From Coemansia sp. RSA 1804 (lineage: Eukaryota > Kickxellomycota > Kickxellomycetes > Kickxellales > Kickxellaceae), in NCBI GenBank assembly GCA_027578815.1, contig JANBTH010000332.1, positions 1-20,446 of the forward strand: a DNA stretch of 20,446 nt, written 5' to 3'. Position numbers and translations under genes: made by a program. The notes under the pieces were generated by a model. The model ran no database searches. It was not told where the DNA came from and was given only the letters and a program-made list of their open reading frames with translations. Of the stretch, positions 9,508 to 17,172 are shown in pieces. Within the stretch, counting starts at the first letter, position 1. Every line of letters starts with the position of its first letter.

Positions 9508-9697
9508 TGATGGCTTTAATTAACTGTGTGTGGTCTTTTGCTCCACCACTGACTGGATCAATCTCTCTTTTTTTCTTTCGTTCGAGGACCTCAAGTTTAT
9601 TTTTTGAAAAATATGTTACCCATTTTATGTACTTTTTTATGGTTATCAGATACCTTCTACTAGTTGAAATTCTAAAGCAAGTTGCAACCCTGACAAC

Positions 9698-12600
9698 ATG
9701 GAGTCTCGAAATCACGCAGAGGCACCACACGAAGGAGCGTGTGAGAAGCATCAGAAACTTAATGTGGACAGTGACGAAGCCCGGAAACGCATGGAGCATA
9801 TTTTGCGCGAGCAAATTGACCTGGAGCTATTCCTAAAACAAAAGGAAATCAACACAATATCGAGTAATTTGCGCCACAGCGAAGCCTTACTAGAGGTCCT
9901 TGAAACAGCTATTCGGTCAATACAACTCACAAACGCGTCTCCGGAGGACATGGCTGATGGCTACTTGTCATATTTACACCGTGCCGTCGACCCACCTGGA
10001 TACCAGTATTCAGCACGGGGGCTCTCAGGAGCTTTGAGAGAGCGGCCACGCCGGACAGCAGCAATGGCAGCAGCCTCATCGTTGTCGGCCAAATACTCGG
10101 CCGAGTCTGTGGGGACATTGTATGCTCAGAATAGTGTAGGTGAGGTTGTGCATGTAATATGTCCAGTATGTCAGCGCGACCAGTTTGCAAGCCTTCAAGG
10201 TTTCCTTGTCCATTGCAGGGCTCAGCATAGTCTTGACTTTGGTACCTATGGTGAAGCAGTTCGCATCTGTGGCCACGCTATTCACAGCGATAGCGATAAA
10301 CTCGACAACGCAGCCAACAGCGACCTAGCCGAAATAGACAGCGACATAGCAGCTGGCCAAACAACAAGACTGCATTCTCTTGCGACTAGGCTTGATAATT
10401 TGCAGATGGCAAGCGTCATTGACGCACTGGAGTTTATCAACCGACCGTTGGCTTCCGAGGCCGAAAGCAGCGATAGCGGCAATCTTAGCGATGCCAATGA
10501 CACGCCAGCATACATTCAGCATATGACTAAGGCATCTACAACTCAGGGTGCCAAATCCAGTTCGGATATTCCTATGGCTCAAGAATCGCGGTTCCATGTT
10601 ATACGAAGGATTGCGTTAGGCAACTCGTCGCAATACATTGCGCCCGAGAATAGGCCAGTTGGGAAGGAAAACAGCACACACAAGTGGACTGTGTATATTC
10701 GGGGCGTTTCTGAAAACCATTCTACAGCAGAATACATTCGCAAGGTACGAGTCTTTCTCCATCCGTCCTATCGCCCCGATGACATTGTGGATCTCTTGTC
10801 TCCAGACTTTGCGCTGACTCGATGGGGATGGGGCGAGTTTCCTGTGCGTCTCCAAATCTTTTTCCGAGATAAGCGCAACAAACCGGTTGATCTTATTCAT
10901 ATGCTCAAGCTGGATGACATGTGGACGGGGAATGTAGAGCAAGGAGCCGAGAAACTTATTGACTTTGAGCTGGATCGTCGCGGTCTCAACACTGTATCCT
11001 CTGCAGATGAAGACCAGCATGCCTTTGCGGCAGCACGTAATCAGCTCTCTCATGTTCCTCCAACAAACCCTGTACTATATGAGCTGCTCAAGCACCTCTG
11101 TTCTATTTTTCCACTTGTTCTGACAGACGCATTGCCTTACAACCATGGGAAATTAGAATCTTCCGATCAGATTATGGACTATATCCCGGCTGCGGTTATA
11201 CAAAAATGGACATGGGGTGTTGCTGTGTCTGAGGATGTTTGGAGGAACGCCTGGCCCATCGGAAAACGCCTCGCTGCTGAGGAATCACGGAACCGTGCTA
11301 TAGTTAACCTAGTTTCGAGTGGACTACAGACATTGAAAGAAGCTCCGGCCAGTGTTACCGACTTGATTGCTTCTTCCGATTCGCCTGGCATTATTGAGGC
11401 CCCCAAGAAAACGCTTTTCGGTCAGGTCTGCGCGGTTCTGCAGGCATGTGACACTGAAGCATCTGTGCTTGAATCGCTCCACCGATTGATTGAAAAGTCC
11501 GACATCGAGACCTGCAGTATGGCTTCTGAGGCCCTTATGGTATGGGCAAATAGCTCATCGGGTCCAGATCAGCGAATAGTTCCAGATAAAACCCGCATAC
11601 ACTTTCCAAAGCCGCTTGCATGGTCGCTGAAGCGGTTCTTAAGGCAATACAGGCTTGTGCCATTGCCGATTCTAAACTCTAGCGAACAGACAGCATGTCT
11701 ACACTCGTCTACACTAATACAGAGTATGGATATGTGCACCGTTGAGTCTAACGATAATGCTTTCCACCCATCCGCCTCCGATCATAACTCTCAGCAGCTG
11801 ATGCTAGATCAGAATTCTCAAGTCCAGAAAAAAAAGGAACAACAGGGCCCTTACTGTAATTTCTGTGGTGTTCTGGCAACAGACACTGACGTAGCTCGTG
11901 AATTGGGAAACAGTGCCAGCTCTCCATTTTACTGCAGCCCGTATTGCAGCAATATGAATTCAAGGGAGCCTAGTACGCTTTCCAGTGCTAGCAAAATACT
12001 TGCCAAACTTCCAGAAGGCTGGGATAAGTCGGACGATGAAAATGATGTTGATATAATGCTGACAAGTGCCGGCGACAGAGCCAACCATCTAGTATTATTG
12101 CCCAACCTAGCAGACGGGTCTAATGGCGACAATACACTCACTAACATTTATAACACTGCATCGCTCATTCGCGCGTATCACCTGGAACAGCAAAGCGAGC
12201 GGGATCTCGACGATATTACCAACAGCAATCCTGAGGAGGCGCTGCGGGTAGGACACATCGGTTCTTTGGACGGACGGCCGATCGGGAGTGATACTACGAG
12301 CAATGGCGATGGAGACGAAAGAAACTTTGGTGCTGAAGATTGTGCCGTCGATTGGATTTGGTCCGCCATCCGGCCTCTAGAACTTTCTTGTGCTCCTGCG
12401 TCCCGTTTCACAGAGTCAAGCGGTCTTTTGGGTGCAAATGACGGCAAAGGCCCTGAATCCCTGGTTCTGCTTCCTAACTGTAACGATGAGACATTTGGTG
12501 AGGCGCTTGAGCAGCGGCTGGTTGTTGGAAGGCTCTTTGTCGACATTGCAAGGCTTTTTCTTCGCGACATTGTTTCTGCCTCAGACAAGGCCATGCGCAG

Positions 12601-12772
12601 AAACCGTGCTGCATGCATCCGCGCGAACAGCACAAGCCCCAAAGAGGGGGGAATGGTGGACTCGCATCGTCGGCTGCTTATGCTTACTCCCTTACATGTG
12701 GTCTTCGCTGCAAAGCACAACCCCCAATTGTTTGATGTTTGCACGAACGCCTTCTTGGGTAATGAGGAATGA
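9698..12772 (+). CDS. YEATS2-like histone acyl-lysine reader
   Basis: The product is 1024 residues. An N-terminal coiled coil (about 28-75) resembles the YEATS2 N-terminus. A C2H2-like set, C155-x2-C158-x13-H172-x4-H177, follows. The YEATS domain spans about 300-430 (STHKWTVYIRGV, HPSYRPDDIV, GWGEFPVRLQIFF). The acyl-lysine pocket residues of this family are present: H355, S357, Y358 and W378. Four cysteines (C720, C723, C746, C750) could form a second zinc site. The C-terminus (about 943-1020, ending LTPLHVVFAAKHNPQLFDV) resembles the histone-fold end by which animal YEATS2 binds NC2-beta. Animal YEATS2 belongs to the ATAC acetyltransferase complex and reads acylated H3K27. A nuclear, Gcn5-associated role here is inferred. 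The gene has a single exon and starts 190 bases after TAF4. Confidence 0.9.
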   Translation: MESRNHAEAPHEGACEKHQKLNVDSDEARKRMEHILREQIDLELFLKQKEINTISSNLRHSEALLEVLETAIRSIQLTNASPEDMADGYLSYLHRAVDPPGYQYSARGLSGALRERPRRTAAMAAASSLSAKYSAESVGTLYAQNSVGEVVHVICPVCQRDQFASLQGFLVHCRAQHSLDFGTYGEAVRICGHAIHSDSDKLDNAANSDLAEIDSDIAAGQTTRLHSLATRLDNLQMASVIDALEFINRPLASEAESSDSGNLSDANDTPAYIQHMTKASTTQGAKSSSDIPMAQESRFHVIRRIALGNSSQYIAPENRPVGKENSTHKWTVYIRGVSENHSTAEYIRKVRVFLHPSYRPDDIVDLLSPDFALTRWGWGEFPVRLQIFFRDKRNKPVDLIHMLKLDDMWTGNVEQGAEKLIDFELDRRGLNTVSSADEDQHAFAAARNQLSHVPPTNPVLYELLKHLCSIFPLVLTDALPYNHGKLESSDQIMDYIPAAVIQKWTWGVAVSEDVWRNAWPIGKRLAAEESRNRAIVNLVSSGLQTLKEAPASVTDLIASSDSPGIIEAPKKTLFGQVCAVLQACDTEASVLESLHRLIEKSDIETCSMASEALMVWANSSSGPDQRIVPDKTRIHFPKPLAWSLKRFLRQYRLVPLPILNSSEQTACLHSSTLIQSMDMCTVESNDNAFHPSASDHNSQQLMLDQNSQVQKKKEQQGPYCNFCGVLATDTDVARELGNSASSPFYCSPYCSNMNSREPSTLSSASKILAKLPEGWDKSDDENDVDIMLTSAGDRANHLVLLPNLADGSNGDNTLTNIYNTASLIRAYHLEQQSERDLDDITNSNPEEALRVGHIGSLDGRPIGSDTTSNGDGDERNFGAEDCAVDWIWSAIRPLELSCAPASRFTESSGLLGANDGKGPESLVLLPNCNDETFGEALEQRLVVGRLFVDIARLFLRDIVSASDKAMRRNRAACIRANSTSPKEGGMVDSHRRLLMLTPLHVVFAAKHNPQLFDVCTNAFLGNEE

Positions 12773-13260
12773 GAGCACACCGTAAATATGACATGCCAGC
12801 AATTGTATTTTATGCTGCACATCATTCTGGCCACTTTGATACATGTCCTGGCTTTTCTTGTGTTCGGCCAAGACCTCGCCTTTTTGGAGGAACAGTAGCC
12901 ATCATTGCTTTGCGGCTGTATTTACATACAATGCGGCTGCTGCTCAGCAAATGCACGGATGGGTATGTAAGAGCTGCACCAAAGCGTAGAACTTTTGTTG
13001 TAGCGAAAGCGCATTTGTTGCTTGTCTACAAAAAAATTTTGTCCAGGGATGGTACAACATCCATCTACGTGTTTTTATATCTGTGAGCATTTGTTCATTG
13101 GTCTTGTTTGTATATTCGAGCATACTATTTATCTGTTTATTTATTTGCGATATCGTTTCTTGTTGCGCTGTTAACGTTTTTCTTTTTGTGTGTGAAGCTA
13201 ACGCGACATCTCCACCACATATATACGTTTTTATTTGATAGTCTATGCAAAAGTGCTATA
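12773..13260. promoter_or_regulatory. Spacer upstream of the 7TM-RGS gene
   Basis: This 488-base gap follows the YEATS2-like stop and is very T-rich from 13090 onward. The 7TM-RGS frame stays open back to 13108 without an ATG. The conceptual peptide is hydrophobic but looks like translated pyrimidine-rich leader. No RNA gene, repeat or other supported ORF was seen. Confidence 0.4.
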
Positions 13261-15162
13261 ATGTCGCAATCTACAAGCAAGGTCAATGTTGCTGAACCTG
13301 GCAGCACAGAGCCAACTGTCCGTCTGATATGCACACTAATAGTACTTGTGTTATATGTCATTCTTGTTATTATCACTACTACTTGTGTGGTCTACCGCCA
13401 CATGTACATGCAAATACCACTATTATCTGCCCGTCTATCGTCTCTTGTCATTGTCCAAGCTGTTGTTGGGGCATTTGCCGGAATAGCCTCTCTAGTGTGT
13501 ACCGTTCTTTACAAATACCCGTGTGCACTAAAATTGTGGATCATATATACGGGCGTACTCGTTTGGCTTGTTGTAATAGCTGCCCGTGCAGCACAGCAAA
13601 GTGTCCTGGCTTTCTCCTGTCCGCAAAAACCAACGGCATTGCAACGACAACTCATATCCTCAAACCAGATATACATAGATTGTATGGAAGCCGTGACAAG
13701 CAATATACAGGCAACACAGCACAACGCCCAGATGCTAATTATTGACAGCCGGCCAGCAACCGGGAGAATGACATTTAGTACGTGGTCAGAGCTAGATCTA
13801 CCACTCAACCACTCACTTTTTGCGCCTCCAAATCCTTGCAATGTAGATTCCCTGCTGAAAATCCAGCAGCCGCGGCTTGGGAAATGGGTTGCAACAAGGG
13901 CGCTTTTGTCATTTCTTGTGTTATTTGGAGGGCTGCTGGCTCTGGTTGCACTTGTTGCTAACGTGAAATTACTCCCTTTTCGTGCTGGAAACTGGAGTGT
14001 CCATGGTGTTTGTAGTGATGGTAGATGGGTTATGTGGCTGGCATATGGCATAGCGATTGCGGTTACTGGACTGATATTCCCAGTGTTGGTTGTTAGGATA
14101 TGGAAAACGGAAAACATTTACGGAATACGTACAGACCTTCTAACTTGCATTATCTGTGCTCAGATGGCAGCGGTCCTTTATGCTCTTTGGGTTACCGTAA
14201 TGGACACTGTTAGAGAGAATGTATCTGAACTGTTTGTGGTGTGGTTGGCAATGCTTTGTACGCATGTATCTTCGGTATGTGTTCCTCTCTGGAAATCACA
14301 CAGACACCATGACTGTGTATATACAACAAAGTCACAGACAAGCTTGAACAATACATACGCAGTCCCACATCTCCAAAGCGGTCTTCATTCTCCTTTATTT
14401 GATGAGTTTCACCAGGCGATGCTAAACAGGACGCTTAAGGAGGCGTTTCTAACATTTGCCAGGCAATATTATCGCTCTACTTTACCAGAGTTTCTGAGGG
14501 ATTACCAGCTTTTAAAGTACAAAACCATAGAGGCACTGTGGCAAACGCAACGCAACAGATATCTCGCCTGTTGTCAGCATCATTGTCATCTGCAGTACTG
14601 TAAGAGCTTTTATTGCTATATAAAGTCCAAAACAGCATCTCAACCAGGCTCTACCAACGCAGTTCCTAGCAGATGTCCTGTCGATTTGACCCAGTACAGC
14701 AAAATCCAGCGTGCTGGACCGTACACCGATGCTGAATGCTTACAGCAACATCGTATACTAAAAGTGGCATCGATACAGACGACAGCTGCCAACAATCACC
14801 AGCTATCTCCCGATAATCACCCCTTGGCAGCGCTGGTGCCAATAACCAAAGGAATATACGAGTCATCAGTTGCTGTTCTTCCGCCAAGATCCGTGGACCA
14901 GAACACCATGTTCCCAGAGGCAGTCAAAAGTGTATTTGCTAACTTTGTGCATACCTACTTTGGCAAGGCACCGTGTACGTCTGTTGACATTCCCAGTAAA
15001 ATAATCAGCGAGGTTCAAGCAGCTGTCGAACAAAGCAACGTTCATCTATCCATTTTGGATAATGCAAAGGATGAGGTCCTGCTTTTACTATGCACCGGTG
15101 TCTTTACTGGGTATCGTCGGCATATGGCAGCACGAGAAAGCCAAGTTAGTCAAAGTTTATAA
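13261..15162 (+). CDS. Seven-transmembrane protein with C-terminal RGS domain
   Basis: The product is 633 residues from the ATG at 13261. Seven hydrophobic helices are visible at about 20-45, 61-84, 90-113, 212-237, 256-281, 294-315 and 322-344, with a long soluble loop of about 100 residues between helices 3 and 4. The cytosolic tail holds an RGS domain in two blocks: 380-430 (LKEAFLTFARQYY, EFLRDYQLLKYK) and 550-622 (VFANFVHTYFG, VDIPSKIISEVQAAVE, AKDEVLLLL). The blocks are separated by about 120 Cys/His- and Gln-containing residues. RGS domains speed GTP hydrolysis by G-alpha. Coupling to a 7TM module is known in plant AtRGS1 and fungal GprK-type (class VI) receptors. It is therefore probably a plasma-membrane nutrient or stress sensor that dampens G-protein signalling. 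The ligand is unknown. There is a single exon. Confidence 0.85.
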   Translation: MSQSTSKVNVAEPGSTEPTVRLICTLIVLVLYVILVIITTTCVVYRHMYMQIPLLSARLSSLVIVQAVVGAFAGIASLVCTVLYKYPCALKLWIIYTGVLVWLVVIAARAAQQSVLAFSCPQKPTALQRQLISSNQIYIDCMEAVTSNIQATQHNAQMLIIDSRPATGRMTFSTWSELDLPLNHSLFAPPNPCNVDSLLKIQQPRLGKWVATRALLSFLVLFGGLLALVALVANVKLLPFRAGNWSVHGVCSDGRWVMWLAYGIAIAVTGLIFPVLVVRIWKTENIYGIRTDLLTCIICAQMAAVLYALWVTVMDTVRENVSELFVVWLAMLCTHVSSVCVPLWKSHRHHDCVYTTKSQTSLNNTYAVPHLQSGLHSPLFDEFHQAMLNRTLKEAFLTFARQYYRSTLPEFLRDYQLLKYKTIEALWQTQRNRYLACCQHHCHLQYCKSFYCYIKSKTASQPGSTNAVPSRCPVDLTQYSKIQRAGPYTDAECLQQHRILKVASIQTTAANNHQLSPDNHPLAALVPITKGIYESSVAVLPPRSVDQNTMFPEAVKSVFANFVHTYFGKAPCTSVDIPSKIISEVQAAVEQSNVHLSILDNAKDEVLLLLCTGVFTGYRRHMAARESQVSQSL

Positions 15163-15280
15163 TCTGAAAGGAAACAAAAAACGAACCAATGTTTTGCGTC
15201 CATATCTATTGCTCAGCTGTATATCAACACACTATTCAAATCACGATTCAATAAACTAAAGAATTTGTTTGATCTATAGC
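15163..15280. terminator. Convergent 3' region with AATAAA
   Basis: These 118 bases separate the ends of two converging genes. AATAAA at 15250-15255 on the plus strand lies about 90 bases after the 7TM-RGS stop and is a plausible polyadenylation signal for that gene. The short spacing means the two 3' UTRs probably overlap. Confidence 0.4.
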
Positions 15281-15988
15281 TTACTCATCGAATGGAGGAA
15301 GTCCATACTTTTCTGGAACAAACTCCAAAAGAGACGTGATGCGCTCAGTTGCTGTATGGTCCACAGGTACGGTAGATTTATCCAGCATGAATCGGGTGTC
15401 CTGAACCCAGACGCAGCTCATATTTGCGCTTTTTGCAGCTTCGACACCATTAGAGGCATCCTCAAACACGAGACAATCCGCTGGCTCGAGTTTGGAGTCC
15501 AGGCGCTGCATGGCCGTGAGGAAGATGTCGGGTGCAGGTTTTCCGTTCTTGATTGCAGGGTCATCTCCACAAGTAATGTTTTCGGCAAAGAGTTTGAATA
15601 CGTCCCCATGCCTCGTTGTTTTTATAAGGAACATAGACTTGGTCGAGCTAGTAGCCACAGCAATCGGTATCGAGTGTTTGACAAGGTGTCTGATAAGTCT
15701 TTCAACACCAGGCATAAGATCTGCCTTGGGGAAGAACTCTGCCTTGAGCTTTTGAGCCTCCTTGTCCCACTCTTCAAACGTGTGCGGAAGCTCCAGGTCG
15801 ACCAGCAGGATCTCTGTTGCATCCCTCACATCACGACCCATCATCCTGATCTTGGTTTCAAGAGGAAACGTCTTATTGTACGGCTCAAGCATCTTGCCAG
15901 CCACGTCTGAGTATATCTTCTCCGTGTCAAGAAGCAGGCCGTCCATATCAAAGATACATGCCTTGATTTTGGAGACGGCTTGAGGCAT
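15281..15988 (-). CDS. HAD-family phosphatase, pseudouridine-5'-phosphatase-like
   Basis: This 235-residue soluble HAD hydrolase, probably cytosolic, carries all four catalytic motifs. Motif I is FDMDGLLLDTE with nucleophile D14 and acid/base D16. Motif II is VATSS at 111-115. Motif III is the Lys of NGKPAPDIF (K150). Motif IV is VFEDASNGVEA (E176, D177). A helical C1 cap lies between motifs I and II (about 20-95). The pattern, including LMPGVERLIRHL, GDDP and the ending FVPEKYGLPPFDE, closely follows animal PUDP/HDHD1, which dephosphorylates pseudouridine 5'-phosphate. The length also agrees (about 228). The substrate is inferred by similarity; related family members act on sugar or glycerol phosphates. 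There is a single exon, the ATG is at 15988-15986, and it diverges from VMA7. Confidence 0.88.
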   Translation of the reverse strand: MPQAVSKIKACIFDMDGLLLDTEKIYSDVAGKMLEPYNKTFPLETKIRMMGRDVRDATEILLVDLELPHTFEEWDKEAQKLKAEFFPKADLMPGVERLIRHLVKHSIPIAVATSSTKSMFLIKTTRHGDVFKLFAENITCGDDPAIKNGKPAPDIFLTAMQRLDSKLEPADCLVFEDASNGVEAAKSANMSCVWVQDTRFMLDKSTVPVDHTATERITSLLEFVPEKYGLPPFDE

Positions 15989-16471
15989 CGTTTTTTGGCT
16001 CTAGTGCTTGTCTAGTGTCTGAGGTTGTTGAGCGAACAGCAAGATATAATAAAAAGAGCTACTTTGCAAGAGATTGGGCAAGGATAAAAAGGCCAGAAAT
16101 CGAGCAGAGTAAAGAAGAGAAGTTTTGGATCCCAGTATCCCCATCCTCGCAATCAAACTCGGCAGAACCGGACCTCAGTCGGGGGTGTCTGATTGGCCAT
16201 GCGGATGTCCTGTATGCACCGTTGTCTTTCGTCACTCTCCTTTCTCTTCTCAAAACAGCAAAGAAAGAGTGGGAGAAACCAGGCACGTTCGGTGCTGAGG
16301 TCATCAGAGGGTGCAGAAACAGCTCTTTTGAAGTGAGCCGCGACGCAAAACCAACGCTATTTTCCTGCCTCTGCAAAGTCTTTTGTTTTACCCCTCTTAA
16401 TCTTTCTGGCCTTTTCGTCTCTGTTTTTGCCTCTCCTTTTTACTTTTTTTATTCAGCATTGTCGAGACAGA
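15989..16471. promoter_or_regulatory. Divergent promoter region, HAD phosphatase / VMA7
   Basis: This 483-base stretch lies between divergent starts. An inverted CCAAT box (ATTGG) lies at 16192-16196. The 100 bases before the VMA7 ATG are rich in C and T, a typical fungal pre-start leader. The open frame starting with GTG at 16015 is not supported, because it has no ATG and overlaps VMA7 exon 1 in a different frame. Confidence 0.45.
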
Positions 16472-16951
16472 ATGTCACAAGTTACTCACAAATCCAGGAC
16501 TCTGATTGCCGCAATTGGCGATGAGGTGTGTATACAACCAGCGCCCAAGGATTGCTAGCGCTTCATTATCGTTCACTAACACATCTATACTAATGGGGGA
16601 AATCATTCTTTGTTCTGCCTTCAAGTAATGCCCTTAATTGCGTAGGACACTATAACCGGTCTGCTTCTTGCAGGCATTGGCGACGTCGATGCGCACCAGA
16701 GAGCGAACTTTCTTGTTGTCGACTCGAAGACTACGCAGGAACAGATAGAAGAGGCATTTACGTCCTTTTCAAAGAGAAAGGACATTGCTATCATATTGAT
16801 AAACCAGCATATTGCCGAGGACATTCGCGGAGTACTCGACGAGTACAAGGCTGCATTCCCAACCGTGCTTGAAATACCGTCCAAGGACCATCCGTACGAT
16901 CCACTCAAGGACTCTGTGCTAAAGAGAGTCCAACTTTTGTTCGGAGAATAA
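16472..16951 (+). CDS. VMA7: V-type proton ATPase subunit F (two exons)
   Basis: This is the small V1-sector subunit of the central rotor stalk of the vacuolar H+-ATPase. Exon 1 (16472-16525) encodes 18 residues ending LIAAIGDE. Exon 2 (16646-16951) resumes in phase 0 with DTITGLLLAGIGD and ends in TAA. The spliced product is 119 residues, matching the family (about 118). Diagnostic motifs run in order: IAAIGDEDTITG, NFLVVDSKTT, IAIILINQHIAE and FPTVLEIPSKDHPYDPLKDS. The join restores the conserved GDEDTxTG motif exactly, which is strong proof of the intron. The gene converges with RVB1, whose stop is 221 bases away. No single open frame spans it, so a plain ORF scan misses it. Confidence 0.95.
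16526..16645 (+). other. Spliceosomal intron in VMA7
   Basis: This 120-nt intron begins GTGTGT, a less usual donor than GTAAGT/GTATGT, and ends CGTAG. Two branch-point-like sequences occur, CACTAAC at 16574-16580 and TACTAAT at 16588-16594; the latter is close to the yeast consensus TACTAAC and lies about 51 bases before the acceptor. It is a phase 0 intron that splits the conserved GDE/DT motif of subunit F. Confidence 0.9.
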
Positions 16952-17172
16952 CGAACTGCCACCTTATCACGGCTCTTTTGGTTGTTTATGTACCACTCAC
17001 GTTTATTATTATTTATATCCATTCTAAAAGAACACTACATTAGGCGAGAGCGTCAATTGCATTGCAGGCACCATGAAGCATGTTCCCGCCTACAAAGCCA
17101 TATTCAGAAAGGTTTACGGGAGAGATATAATGAAAAAGGGAAAGATGGATCAAAGACGCATGTGAATTGCGT

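Noticed and set aside
12178..12834. 218-codon minus-strand frame at the YEATS2-like 3' end
   Set aside because: It is antisense to the conserved histone-fold-like C-terminus and has no domain.
13108..13260. N-terminal extension of the 7TM-RGS protein
   Set aside because: It would start at TTG. The T-rich DNA gives an artificial hydrophobic peptide, and seven helices are already complete after the ATG at 13261.
15269..15910. 213-codon plus-strand frame opposite the HAD phosphatase
   Set aside because: It is antisense to a gene with all four HAD motifs intact and shows no domain of its own.
16015..16524. 169-codon plus-strand frame before VMA7
   Set aside because: It starts at GTG and overlaps VMA7 exon 1 in the wrong frame; the region is better read as promoter and leader.
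16621..17022. 133-codon minus-strand frame over VMA7 exon 2
   Set aside because: It is a shadow of the conserved subunit F coding strand.
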